Source: Lingula anatina (Eukaryota > Brachiopoda > Lingulata > Lingulida > Lingulidae). Taken from it: a DNA stretch of 64,000 bases. The stretch covers positions 174,892 through 238,891 of the forward strand of contig NW_019775572.1 in the NCBI RefSeq assembly GCF_001039355.2, in the 5' to 3' direction. The notes beneath the pieces are model-generated. The model made no database searches, was not told the origin of the DNA, and saw only the letters and a list, made by a program, of their open reading frames with translations. Positions 48,801-61,780 of the stretch are shown here, piece by piece. The number at the start of each line of letters is the position of its first letter. The first letter of the stretch is position 1. The position numbers and the translations under genes are program-made.

Positions 48801-51800
48801 CCTTTTTTTACAGAGCTACATTTGAAAACAATAAGTTTATGCCTTCTTCCATTTCACACCAAAATGGCTGCTACAACCATTTTCATGTATATATCTGACC
48901 ATCTACTGCAGGCAGCAACTATTATATCAGTACAGTCATTTAATGACATTAGAACAATAATTGAGACCCTGGGTTATCAACGCAATGACAAAACTCATTA
49001 CCACGGAAGATAACGAACGTGCAAGATACCCACAACTGATATTCACTTTAGTTCTGCCATTTCAAACAGATCGATTCGATAATCATAACCTTTCTTATTT
49101 CGTGGCTGAAGAGTTGCTGAAGGCTTCTATAAAATTAAAACCTCTCTTATTTTATGGTGGATGGCTGCTGGAGAGATGGAACCTTAACTAGTAATCAAAC
49201 ACACAGAAAAGCAATTGACATTTAGATAAGGTCGTGTATCTGACTATCAGGTTGGGATTCCATGATCTTTTCTAATGAGGACGACATTAATAGGAAAATC
49301 TTTAAACTGTATGGACATCATTTCACCCTGGCTGCAGAGGCCACTTGGCAGGGGCTATTTACGCCAATTTGCCCTTAAACAAAACTGACTTGGAAATCTT
49401 GAAAATCATGGCTATTGGACAGTCCTCGGGGAAATCATGCACTAAATATATATGACAAGGAATTAGGTTGCATGTGACCTTCAAATTGCAGGAAGCTATT
49501 TTTTCATTCTTGATACCATCTATACCACTGTCAAAAGTGCTGTTATTTGCATGCGAATAAATTTCAGGCTGAGAGTTTGGGGGGGAGGGGGGGGGGGAGG
49601 AGAGAGAGAATGAGGGAGGGGGGAATGGAGAGAAGTCCCCAGTGTGGAGAAAAGTGACTACTCACTTATGGCACTCTTGTGATACATGAGGTGGAAGTTT
49701 GTATTTGCAGTCCATGATCATGGTGAGTGTTTCACTGTCGTTGGCCTCTTGGAAGGGCGGCTCCCCACACACCAGCATGAACAAAAGGACACCAAGGCTC
49801 CAGATGTCTGAAATAAGAACAACATAGGAGATCTTAACTAGGTGAAAGTCACAGAGTACTTTATCTCAGCTAACTCTGAAAAAGAGGGAGGTATTTGGTT
49901 AAGAACATATATGACAATAACATACCCCCCCCCCACAAAAAAATAGCGACTGCAAGAGAATTCTTACAAATGAAATGCCAAGGACAAATATGCTCTCAGA
50001 CAGAAAAAATCTAATTTATTTTTAAAAAATTAACACAACAAATATGTAAACAGGCAAACATCAAATGCTTCAGAAAAATCATGGTCAAAAAAAAAAAAAA
50101 GATGTCTGTAAACTTCTAAACCTTTCCATTATGCCACAGAAGACGGACGCAGCCCTTCTTTTCAATGACTTGATGAAGATAACCAATGATCTGACTGGTC
50201 ACAATACTTGCAATTAACCCAGTGCACCCACAGCATGACGTCAGAGGAACTGTGATCAGACATAATTGTGGGTTGAGAGAAAAAAAAAAGTAGGTAGAAA
50301 TGACTTGGTGGTGTGACATCTGGGGCTGCTCAGAGCAAAAGAAATGCTACGAAAAATTCAGGTTTCCAATCTACATCTGTGAAGACAACTCCTAAGTACC
50401 ATCATATACACAGAATTTGTATGAAACAAAGCGGAAAAAATGACTTATCTAAGCCAAATCATAAAAGGTCTAAAACCAACTATTATAGACCCAGTAGTGT
50501 AACATCTTCCAACGTTGTTTTTCTATGCAAAGTTACCGTAGATGTCTGGGATATCATTTATCATCAGAAAAAGAATGGCTTCAGACCAACAAACCTATCC
50601 ATCATGGTGAAATTCAATTTCCTCCATTGCTTATTAGACAGTCTATATCAGGCAAACTGCCCGACAGTTTTACTACAAATACTTCAGATATACATGTGCT
50701 TTGTTCAGAAAGTAAGACTGATCAAATAAATAATCATAATCAAAAACATTTGTTAAAGAAAGGAAAGAGCAGTTTTAATATATTCAAAAGACAGAGTGTA
50801 ATATTGAGCATAACAGTGCAAACTGTTAAAGGAAACAACCATATCATATTTTGGTGAATATTATTTCATAAAGTCCTAAAGAACTATAAAGTCCTATTAC
50901 CACCATATACCAGCAAAGTAGCAATTCTTTCATGCTGCCAATTATCATTATGTAAAATGCTATCAAAGCTGTGATGTGGACAGTCAATGGCCCCATTCAG
51001 AATTAAAGATCCGAGTACTAACTGGTCCAAGGCTCAAATATGGCAGACTCTAGATGAAAGGAATACCAGTTAATCCTGTAATGGTCTCTCTGCCTCCATT
51101 CGAATGGAACCAAGATTTAATGACTGTGCCCCTGCAGGGCAACGCATAGGGAGGCGTGAAAGAGGTAGAGAGACCATTACAGGATTAAAAGGTCTTCCTT
51201 TCATGTAGGTCCGCCATATTTAGGCCATGGACCAGCTAACACTCGGCTCTTTTCATTCAGCGTATTCAGAACAGATGATCTGTGGACTAAATATGGCCGA
51301 CATATCATAAAAGGAAGCAGTTTAATCTCCTTATGGTCTCACCACCTCCACACATGCCATTAAATGTATTTAATCGTGGCTCCAAGGTTTAATTACAAGG
51401 CCACTGCAGGGACGGCATGTGTGGAGGCGGGGAGACCATCAGGGGATTATGACAGCTGTCATAACTCAAAAAGTTTTTAAAGTTTACATAATTATGTGGT
51501 AACAGCTGGTATCTGAGATTGAAGTCATCAAGAATACCTGTTTGGTTCAGTTCATTTATGAATCACCACCTGTTTCCAAGTAATTAAGATGTGTATTGAC
51601 CACCAATATCGTATTGTCATTATTGGTTCTGATTTATGACTCGTCTCCTGATTGCTAACCATTCTTCTAGCATATGGTCATCAATATCGTGCCACCATAA
51701 AAGTTACTGGCTAGTACGTGGACAACTGACAACATTCAATAAAAGTGACCATAAGAGTCGCTTATCAGTAATGTCCACCAGTTTATTGCTATAGGAAATT

Positions 51801-52943
51801 ATGTTTTTCCGGTGGTCAGTTGACCAATGGAGTTGTAAATCCACTCCCACTCAAATTAAAGGTATAAGAAGTAATGTTCTAGTAACCAAAAAAAAGTCTG
51901 TTGTTAGCTCTTGCACTGGTAGCAGCAGTAAAGAGTTGTATGTAATATCTCTGTAGTTCAGTGGAATAAAGCTGTTCGCTCTCTCTCCCAAGCTGGTGTT
52001 CTGCCTCTTGCTTTCGCCAAGCACACGCACGTGACCGGTATTATACATATACGCGGTTGGTTTCTATCCCTCATACAGCTACCCTTCAAGTGAGTCAGCC
52101 ATATTTCATCTGCGGATCTGTACTAGTAAGTCTGGGATCAACTTTTTATGAATGCACTCTTTATCTGCAGACAACCATCTGATGGAGGAAGGAAATCAAA
52201 TTTCCTGGGATCTGAAAATTACTTTACTGTCAATGAAGATGTAATGGAGAAAAATCTGGTTCATTTTTTATCTTGACAAAGTTCCACATGCTGCAGCAGA
52301 CAGCCACAGACAACAAATGGGACTTACACAAAAAATATGACAGAGTGACAGTTCTAGTTGTTCAAAAATAACAGTGTAAAGAAACAAAATTCTTTGTTCG
52401 ATATGACATCATATATTTACCCTCAAAATACTTATATTTTTAACAGAAACTGGGCTCACTAATGCCATGTTTTAAGTCTTTTGTAACATAGAAGTCAACA
52501 TTAAGAGCTTCCACTTTAAAATAAATATTTGAGTCAATCCATGTCCAAAGAATAAAATATCTTTCATTTACTTCCTACTTGACAAATGGTATAAGAAAAG
52601 CCAAGAGAGAGAGACTTTGGGTGAAGAGTGCTTGGAGTTAAAAATTAACTGCCGTTTGACGTCAATACAGAATATTTAGAAGCACTCTCAGTCTTGGTAC
52701 ATAAAAGTCTGCAAATGCAACATACTAAGTACTATGAAATTAAGCAGTAAAACCGGCTTGCAGGTCGACTGTAAGATCTTCTTACCCACTGCAATCTAGT
52801 CATTATGTCATCTAACCCAAGACAGGAAAATTTTGTTATAAAAGGTGTTTTGCACTAGAAAATTACACCCAGAATTATTTACTTTTATCCTGAATTCAAA
52901 TTTTTATCCTGACTTCTGACTGCCAAACCCCACAAAAACAAAT

Positions 52944-52998
<55 letters not shown>

Positions 52999-55900
52999 AC
53001 CCTGACTGCTAAATTCAGAGAAAACTGACTGAGAATAACGCAGTTGGGGGTTGCCATCAAACACCTGCTCCCTAAAGTTAAGACTGATATAATCTGAGAG
53101 AAAACCTACCACTAGCACCTGGCAGCAAAGACTGAGGTGCTGGAATTCAGTGTCAGACAGGATTGTTTGTACTCTGTATTGGTCTTGCGGTAATTTACGC
53201 CTACTGGTCATTTGCTGGTCAATCAGACCTGTCTACAAATTTACACAGTGTTGATACGGCACACAGAGCTCATCAAAACCATAATTGCATTTCTGAGTAT
53301 TATAACTGATGTTTTAGTCATAGTATTTACTTACTTTGGAACAAAAATAGCAGTGAAAAAGCTACATGCCACAAGAGCATCATCAGGCTGAATCTTAGAA
53401 CCATAAACGATCTTACTGATGATACATTTCTGAGATTGTGAAAAGGATGATGATTTTTTTCCCCACAGGGCGTGATCAGTGCAATGTGTGCATGCATGTA
53501 TTACTGACATCATAATTTCTGATACATATAACACTCCACCATGCTGATTTAACAGAGAAAGTGCTCAGCGGGAAAATCATCCACCATATGCCCAGGTCAT
53601 GTTACCGAGATTACACTTTACCTTAGAATGAGATAAAGCTGTGCTAAGCTGACTGGACCGATTTCAAAATGATAACATCCTTACGAAAAAACATCTAGGC
53701 TAAAAACAGAAAGTGGAATAAAATAACTCAATGATTTCTGTCTGTTCTACAGCCAGACTCTACTGACTATGCAGATTCCATTTCCTCAGGGGAAATTCTA
53801 AATACGAATGTGATTGTGTAATAGAGAGGTCGTGATTTACCTACACCTAGTTAATTTGATAGAGAACAATAAAATACATTTGTAGTTCTCATCAGAACTA
53901 AGCAAAAACACCTCGAGGGAGACGAAATAACATAATCAAAATACGTATTGGACTGCCTGCAGCTAAATGAACTATTTTTTTCACAATTCTTATCATTCCC
54001 TGGAAATGAAAGAGATGAAGCAAAACTTTGAAGTGAAAAAAAAAATCAATTTATCTTGGATAAGTTATTAGTCTGTTAAATGTGCGTTCCTGTACACCTT
54101 GCAAAGAACCTTCTGCTTCGTTATTCACGATGAAATCACAGTGCTCAAAGCGCGTTTACAGTAAGGTTAGGCTGCTTTTCCTGAGCACAACTTCTCTTTA
54201 GTCCATCTGGTATGCTGTGTTTCTCACTAAAGCCATCAGATACAATATTCTGGCCATATATCATGATAAACAATATAGATTAAGTGCAAAGATAAATATA
54301 AAAGTATATGTTCTATGCGGTAGAAAATACTTAACCCTGAACTTCAACCCCCCCCCCCCAAAACCTACATTAACTTCTTTCCCTTCTACCTGTAACAGAG
54401 GTTGAAAGATTTGCTCAGGATGATCAACGGTCTGGTTCAGGTAATGCCATACTCCATTCATTAAAAAACCAAACCACAGGTGAGTTATGACCCATTCCCA
54501 GCACGTTCCATATCCTGTTTAGTTTTTTTTTTTTTTTTAAGCTCTCTCCTCTTAATTTTATGCACCTAGAAAAAAAGATGCTACATTGTATATAATTTAA
54601 CTAAAAGTAAATCATTGGCAATGGATTCAAAAAACCTATGTCTACTCCCTTCCTCTAACTCAGAGCCAGAAGACATTGACTTGGTCTATTTACCTTATAT
54701 TTTACAAATGTCATTAACAGACTCTACCTGAGGCAGGCTGTATATAACTGATTCATTAAATGCCAACCTTTAATTTGCGATATCCACTGCAGTTGGAAAA
54801 CTTAAAATAGAGAACAAAAATTCCTGGAATTATTGAAGTACTCAAGAACCGAGAGCAAGGATATTAAAGCGACTGAAGTTAAATTATATCCCTTGTCCAT
54901 GTACAGCAAGCAATATCAAAGATATACATGATACACTATTATTTATAAACACACTTTACTAGACACCATTGTACCAAGTGCCTTCATAATTTTGACTTCC
55001 CAAAAAAAGAACAGATTCCAACTGTCTTTAAAATGAGACAAAAAAAAAAAAAAAAAAAAAAAGGCAGCAGGCTCAATTCTGAGAAAAAACTTCATATTTT
55101 TTCAGGTACCTGACTAAAACAAAACTAAAACTGCACTGTGTGTAACCAAATATATATTCCTGATAAAGTTTATCATTTAGTAAAACCATATCAATACAGA
55201 GTGATAGTAAAAGCTGCACACTTGTGGTATGTATACATAGAGATAACCAAACCGTACTGATAAGAATGTTTACACAATGACCACATCAAAAAATACCAAT
55301 TAAAAGAGATAATTATATTACTTGTGGGGTTGACCTCGTGAATTGAACCAAACATTGAACAGACTGCTGTCATAGTGTATACTTAGTAAAGACTCCTTTG
55401 CAATAAAGTTTGAAACAAGTCGTTCTTGCAATACTGTAAATGGCATCATGACACATCTTCCAGGAAAACAATTTGTTCATGTTGTAACGGATGTGTTAGA
55501 ATGTATCATATTACACCCAGTCACAGCTAAATGCTTAAAGCTTGTGTGGTTCTGGTGTAAACTACATTATATGATAATATAATTCAAGAGTTCACACCAG
55601 GACTCTGCTGATGCAGTTTTTTTAAATGAAGTTGATTGCAAAAACCTTTTACTTGACATCTGTTTTTCCAACTGATTTATGATTTTCCCAACCAGACAAA
55701 GTTTAAGATATTATACTTTTGTTTTGCTACACAACCATTTATTCTGGAAAGGACCCCATTCATGCAATAAGTCATTAAACTGGTGACCATCAGTTTGATC
55801 AGTAACCATGGCAACATCATCATAACAGCAGATAGATTACCAGGAGTTTTATCATACGATTTCCTTGGTTTCAGGATTATAAGTAAACCTGAAATGACCA

Positions 55901-58900
55901 AGGCCTATCCTCTACTAGTAATTAGCCCTGCAGCAACTTTAAAGAAATTAAAAAAAAAGTTTATGTTTTACTTGAGTTAGCACTAAAACAGGTTCAAGTT
56001 CTTTTGTCAATATCTATAATATTTCGTTTAAAACAATATGTAGAGGAAAATTGTTTTGGTGATTCATTGAAGTAAAATTTTGCTTTGTGAACCCAAACAT
56101 TACCAGTCAGGCTCTCTGTACTCAGTTGAAGGTCCTCCAATCTGTCTGGGTTCACAAGCTGTAGCTGTGGCCTGATAAAAACCTGATTTATTCCAATTTA
56201 ATTACACCTGCAACTGGCTTCCGTGTCAGCTTTTGTGCGGTGAAAGGAATGCACTGCCAGCCATCAGACTGTAGACAATTTGAATTTATTGGTGTGTAAT
56301 GTCTGAGAAAAAAAAAAAAAAGAAAAAAAAAGATACTGTCAAGTAGCCCATTTATCCAGGCTTTATAGTTAACCAGTGGGTAATTGATTTTATTTTGGAA
56401 GAACTTTGCCATAATAAAACTTTTTTTTAGCATTTGGCAAAAAGCTGTGCATGTTATCTTGAGCCTAGTAATTTAAGTTTACATTTTGCCACTTCTCTTA
56501 CTTTGATATCAGAATTGTATATTACCATATATAAAATCAGAAATCCCCTCTCCTCTTGATACAGTAGAGATAAACATATTTACTAGTAGGTAGTGTTTCA
56601 TTTCAACTTAGAAAAGACTACGGTATTAGCCCAATTTTTTTTTGGGGGGGGGGTGGGGGGTGGGGTTTGGAGGGGTTGAAGTAACTGTCCTTTTGGTAAG
56701 AAAAGGTCAATTTCAAAATAAAACTTTGACCCAGGTCCTGTCATTTCTCAAGTAAGGTCAGGTGAAGCAGAAGAAGGTCCACATTTTTGGCAAAAGAGCC
56801 CCCTCACCACCACCACCTTTAACATTACTGGCTGCAGGCCTGTGTGGTGAATGATTATATCGGAATATTCAGACACGCTAAGGCATCTAGCTGTAAGTAC
56901 AAAGGTGGAGGATCCATGATAGCTAGCCATGAGGTCAAGTCAGTGCTGCCAAGAACTGGACATTGCGTGTCACTCTACATTAAACAGTCTGCCACAATAA
57001 GAGAACGGTTCATCTTTATTCCCAAGCGGTATTGTACAATAAATTGCCTGTTCATAGTTTAAATAAGTTTTTTTTTCCCCCCTTCAACCAGGAAGAGATA
57101 TCTTCAGACATATTGGTACCAGTCATAAAAAACATTTTAAATATGCCTAATTATCAGCCATATAAGCTAGGGGACATTTTAGCATTTGATACCAATGTTG
57201 GATAGGTATTTGGCCTCGGCAAAAGTGAACTAAACCAAGACCAACACATATCTTGGTGATCACAGTGCTATTCAGAAGTATCAAGCAAATCTTTTTTAAA
57301 AGGTTAATTTATTCACAGTTATAATGTTCGCACTATCAGTAACACTTCCTGGACCATTTATGATTTATTGGCAGTGTCTCAGTATTGCTCGTTTCTGAGG
57401 AGAGACAGAAGTAAACGAAACAGATTACAGTATTAAGCACTTAAAAAGAGTTAAGGAGAACTGGCATGAAACTTGTTAGATTTTTTGGGTAGTTTTATCT
57501 AAGAATAAGATTTTACAACAGTAAATAAAGTACAAGTGCATCCAGATTTGTGTATGTTAAAAATGTGAGAATTAACTAAAACAAAGAAGTAAATAAACTC
57601 CATACAAAAGTCCCTGATGTCTGAAAACCTACTTGATACAATCTTTGACTCCTGCATAAGTACTGATCTAATTAACCATGATGATTTATTCTTTATTATC
57701 CAGTACATTGCAGACAAATGTCTTCACACTTTTACAGATTATGTAGTGAATCACACTTTTACAGATTATGTAGTGAATCACGTGGAAGGGCTGGAGGAAT
57801 TCATTTACAGAGTACTAGTAATTTGTAAGCAATGTGACCTGGTGCATTTTTTTCTAATACACCCTGTATCACAAATATCATGCTTTCTGTATTAAAATGA
57901 AATACACCAGGAATGAGGATATTTATTTCTATTCAGTTTTATATAACTTCAATATAAAAATATCACCTGACCTGTGATGCAAAACCTCTACAATTGTTAA
58001 CCACAAGACCATTTCATATCAATAAAAGCTCTTCTTAACTAAATAGATTCTATAATGAAGATTCATTATATAAATACATTTATCATACAGTGTCTGTGTC
58101 AAAATTACGTAGATTCTCAGACAGATTACTACCAGGACTGAAAACGATGAGTCATTTGTTCTTGGTAATGACATTATCTCACTGTTACAGCCCTGACGCT
58201 CACTGCATTATATGAGAAAAGCCCAACTAATCATTTTAATGAGCTTCTTTAAATGGGTGACTAGTCATGTCCCTTAATTATTGGGCCAAAATCATTAATA
58301 ATGTATTAATCAAAGGAGCATGTATAAAATACCAATGCAAAGGAAAGGAAGTGTATATTTTATCATCAAATGAGGCCTTTAGTGTGATCATTTTAGTACT
58401 ATATATGCTTATTCTATCATTAGATGGCAAATGCCTATCTGACTTTACAAATTATATGTAAATATCAAGAAGATATGAAGCATTCTTTAAAACAAATACA
58501 CCAGCGTGAAGAAAATATTTGAAAACATATGTTGCAATATAATTTACTTCCCCTTTTACTTATGTACAGTAAGAGGTTCTCAAATATGTAACCTTATAAT
58601 TGATTATTGCATCCATGATGAAGACTTCCAGACTCAACAAGGCATAATCATAATATTAAAGCCAAGTTTTCCGATTTACAAAACTGTCACTAACAAACAT
58701 GTCACACACATAACACTTCATTTAAAGCTGTGCTCTTCATAATACATGCTGAAATGTTAGATTATTCAATGAAGTATCGTACCATTAGCACAATTCCAAT
58801 CCGTTACATGGAGTGTTACTCTACAATAGCTCACTGGCATGCTTTTAAGCAAGAGGTTTGCATTTTAACTAGGTCCTTTGGCACGATTTCTATTTTTGGA

Positions 58901-61566
58901 AACATTTCAACAAATAACAATATTTCAATAGTAAGCACTGCTACCGATAATTCATATTATACAATCATGCCCACTTGAAGAGCTCTGGCTTTTACGCAAC
59001 ATCAAGATAACTTTGAACAGCTCCTTCCACAATCTTCACAGATCGATGCACCGCATGACTTTAAGTCAGGGCTTTTATCAACAGTGGCACTTAAAACATT
59101 AACTGTGGCGAACAAAAATAATCAGTATTGTACATCGCCATACAGGCACACACTGGGGAACAGTTCAATGTTTCTTCACACCTGAACTGATGCAGTCTTT
59201 TAAAACCTTTTTAATGCTCTTTGTGACGCATCACACCATGTTCACAAACCTCTGTTTACTCAGCATTGGGCCTTGTTATTATGCTAACTATTATACTTGA
59301 CCTGCAGGTACTATAAATGCATTTAAGTAAAATCTATAATGAGCATTGAGAAGCAGGTCTTCAACTGCTGTTGTTTAGGAAAGTAGCACCTTGCTTCGTT
59401 AAATAGGAGAACAATGCAATGTGTTTTACTTTGGTGTGAAGTCTGCTTGTCAAATGCAATTTTAGAGCACATGGGAGAGAATGCTGTGAGGAGATGCATG
59501 CCTGTTTTGTGTGGAATGGGAACTTGTACTTCAGAGGAGCATTTGATGACAGTGAAATCTATGAATCTTACCAATCTGCCACATGCACAGAGTTTACATG
59601 TAATGCTCAGCAAGGAATCGATGCTTGTGTATTTTTCCTCTGGCAAGGACATTAAGGATGCGTTCATAATGAAACTATCATACTAGGTAGTTCGACCTAA
59701 CATTGCAGATCTCAGATGCCATCAGAGCTACCTTGTACGATCCATTCATTGCGAAAGACACCATAAAACACCTCCATCACAGCCTTCTAACATCCTTCTC
59801 GTGTATTCCAACATTAATGGAAATCAACCCAGATCATAACCTAAAATGAGGCTTTCAGGACTACATGGTGTCAAAGACTAGAAAACATCCAAGAATCCAA
59901 TCCTGCTCTTTATCAGGGATGAGACCAGTCCTCACTGAAAAAGTAGGAAAATAGGCCCCAAAGATACAGGGTACACGATTAACAAGAATGACCCAAATGA
60001 CCCTGAAAAAGTCGAAATCCCAACATAAGTTGGGAAAGTCTCATCGGAGCTTTATGCAATGTTGGGAGATTTTGGGCACCAAATAAAACCAGTCTTTCTT
60101 AGTAATTATTAGTGAATATTTTTTTCATTTTCCTGAAATTATCTTAAAGGACAAACATAAAAAAGATCCCTGAGGTGAGCTATTTATGCTTTTTTCTTCA
60201 CAGCAATTTGATCTAAGACAGGCACATTTAAATTTACGACGTGTGCTTTTATTTCACATACTACATACATTAAATGTCTAGAAAACATTGCAGTCTAGAG
60301 AGTCTGTTAATATGACTGAACCTGTATGAAATGTTCGATTCCATACATTTTCATTATAACACAGTTGCAGAAGGTCAATCCTTGCACTGCTTTCTATTGT
60401 TTTTCATGCGAGTACAGTACTGATAGCAGGATTGTAGGACTTCCCAGCACTAGTAATCTGTTTCATCCCCAAAAATCAGGATATATATATATATATCCCC
60501 CCTTTAACATCCAAGACTTATCATCATAAAAGAGACCCAAATATTGCCCAGAAATAATAATCATAAATTATCAATTCGGATTCTTAATAACACAGAAATA
60601 TATTTCTTAATTTGATGTCAATTCTGCTTGGTTGTGCATCTTGAAATAATGTAAGCAATAAGTGGTCAGCAATATTTCAGAACACATCTCAAAGCTGTGA
60701 AACATTAACATGTTACAAAATATCATTGTGATATTCATCATAATTAGAGCACAAACTAAAAATCTAATTAAGACATCAGCAATATAAATGAGACTGAACA
60801 TAGCACTATACCTACACCTGGCAGTGCCTCAATACAATCTGCTTACGGAAAAGTACATGAATTTATTTGAATTTTTTTGTGTGACACTACACGACTTTTG
60901 GAAAATAATAATAATAAAAATCAACTGGTCAGCAGGAACATTCTGAATATCAAATTTAGCCATGCCAGACTTACCAACAGCAGGGGCATCATAGGAATCC
61001 CCAAGCAGTATTTCTGGCGCAGAATACGCAAGTGAACCACACGAAGTTTCCAACTTCATTCCTGGGACATATTTGTTACTAAATCCAAAGTCTGTCAGCT
61101 TGACCAATCCCAGTTTTTCAAAGAAAACAACATTCTCTGGCTTCAAGTCACGGTGCACCACATGAAGTTTATGACAATAATGAATAGCCTGCACGATCTG
61201 TCTGAAATATTTGCGCGCAAAATTCTCATCGAGGCCCTTCTCGTGCTTCATAATGTAATCGAACATATCTCCTCCGTCGCCGAGCTCCAAGATGAGGTAG
61301 AGCTTTGTTTGAGTGTCGATAACCTCGTATAACCGAACAACGTTAGGGTGTTGGACAAGTTTCATACATCTTACCTCCTGGAAAAGATGTGCCCTAGAGA
61401 CATCATCGAGTTTTGTCTTATCAATCACCTTGACGGCCACACGTTCACCGGTGAAGACGTGCCTTGCTAACTTGACCACTGCAAAATGGCCTCGTCCGAT
61501 GGTTTCCTCCAGGTCGTATAATCCGGCGATTTTTCCATCGTAACTTTGTTTTCTTCTGAAAGCCAT
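34784..61566 (-). CDS. SNRK: SNF-related serine/threonine kinase
   Basis: AMPK-family kinase, activated by LKB1 in vertebrates. Coding exons: 61566-60975, 49807-49666, 45897-45691, 43528-43328, 36308-34784; 2667 bases, 888 codons plus stop, phases consistent. Human, recalled, is 765 residues; the extra length is mostly in the tail. Glycine loop [11 protein letters not shown] (24-34), ATP lysine 46 in VAVK, HRD with Asp140, DFG with Asp159, and the activation-loop Thr174 in [14 protein letters not shown], the expected LKB1 site. The kinase ends near [15 protein letters not shown], followed by a UBA-like segment ([19 protein letters not shown], then [16 protein letters not shown]). The last exon encodes a long low-complexity tail with the conserved block [11 protein letters not shown], Ser-rich and Gly-rich runs, and a CaaX-like end CVLF. 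Exon 3's donor (GTTTGA) is weak but phase-correct. Introns are 11.2, 3.8, 2.2 and 7.0 kb. Confidence 0.95.
36887..36914. repeat. AAT microsatellite
   Basis: TAA/AAT trinucleotide run of about nine units in SNRK intron 4. Confidence 0.9.
38085..38205. other. Assembly gap with poor flanking sequence
   Basis: 25 N at 38110-38134, flanked by long poly-C runs and runs of A and T on both sides. The flanks look like low-quality read ends rather than true sequence. The gap lies inside SNRK intron 4 and does not affect a coding exon. Confidence 0.9.
40725..40902. repeat. Foldback (MITE-like) element family A, copy 3
   Basis: Shares GCTGAATGCAATCAGATAAAC on the left (first 20 bases seen as GCTGAATGCAATCAGATAAA) and CTGCATTCAGCGAGAGTCCT on the right with copies 1 and 2. 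The right end continues into AACGTAG and CATAGTTTCATTGGG as in copy 2; the left outer arm appears lost. Confidence 0.7.
41775..41803. repeat. GA microsatellite
   Basis: GA dinucleotide run of about 14 units in SNRK intron 4. Confidence 0.9.
43529..45690 (-). other. SNRK intron 3
   Basis: 2.2 kb with no gene recognised. A GT repeat tract lies near 43598-43612. Open frames are short and show no recognisable domain. Confidence 0.5.
45898..49665 (-). other. SNRK intron 2
   Basis: 3.8 kb with no gene recognised. It holds a 66-bp tandem duplication (47519-47650) and G-rich low-complexity runs near 46136-46152 and 49577-49625, the latter abutting the 5' splice site of exon 2. Confidence 0.5.
47519..47650. 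repeat. 66-bp tandem duplication
   Basis: Two adjacent copies with period 66 (GAAAGTTGATAAGAATATGG at 47525 and 47591) differing at a few bases, in SNRK intron 2. A looser related block (CTGATAAGAATAACGAAATC) precedes it. Confidence 0.85.
50993..51270. repeat. Foldback element family B, copy 1
   Basis: Inverted arms of about 100 bases. The left arm includes ACTGGTCCAAGGCTCAAATA, then TTAATCCTGTAATGGTCTCT and CTGCCTCC; the right arm is the near complement (GTAGAGAGACCATTACAGGA, then GGCCATGGACCAGCT). Spacer about 60 bases. Strong cruciform or hairpin potential. No coding capacity. Confidence 0.8.
51280..51455. repeat. Foldback element family B, copy 2
   Basis: Starts within about 10 bases of copy 1. 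The left arm GACTAAATATGGCCGAC then TTTAATCTCCTTATGGTCTC is related to the copy 1 arm; the right arm GGAGGCGGGGAGACCATCAG pairs with the inner part of it. Smaller and more diverged than copy 1. Confidence 0.7.
51700..52060 (+). mobile_element. Possible LTR-like fragment
   Basis: A stretch with LTR-like order: promoter-like upstream part, then GGAATAAAGCTGTTC (polyadenylation signal, about 51962), then a pyrimidine-rich TCTCTCTCCC and GTGTTCTGCCTCTTG tail resembling an R-U5 region. No paired LTR, target-site duplication or primer-binding site could be shown. Could be chance. Confidence 0.25.
52954..52992. repeat. AG microsatellite
   Basis: AG dinucleotide run of about 19 units following a short CA run. 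Confidence 0.95.
57724..57778. repeat. 27-bp tandem duplication
   Basis: Two adjacent, nearly identical 27-base units (TCACACTTTTACAGATTATG at 57724 and 57751) in SNRK intron 1. Confidence 0.9.
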
Positions 61567-61780
61567 CTCTCCGGCTAAGTCTAAAATAAATTCTTTTCGC
61601 CAGTGTTACCACAGAAGGTTCATCGCCACTGTGGTCATTCTAAAATAAAAGCCTAAACAGAGGCTTATGTCCTTACCGTACGTCAGACCCGAATCAACTT
61701 GACCTGTCACTTGCGCATCTTGTACGCGCATCTAAATTTAAACGTCACATGACTCCAGTTTTATGTGCTCATTGGACAAT
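61567..61780 (-). promoter_or_regulatory. Probable SNRK 5' UTR and promoter
   Basis: Upstream of the SNRK start. Two NRF1-like half sites (TTGCGCATCT about 61711-61720, TACGCGCATC about 61723-61732), an E-box-like GTCACATGAC (61744-61753) and a CCAAT box on the minus strand (ATTGG at 61771-61775). CpGs are frequent compared with the flanks. Transcription start not determined. Confidence 0.45.

Larger units (their letters stand above)
49808..60974 (-). other. SNRK intron 1
   Basis: 11.2-kb first intron. No coding gene recognised. It holds paired foldback elements (50993-51455), a possible LTR-like fragment (about 51700-52060), an AG microsatellite (52954-52992), poly-A runs near 55042-55062, G-rich runs near 56641-56675 and a 27-bp duplication (57724-57778). 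Long first introns often carry enhancers, but I cannot point to one. Confidence 0.55.
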
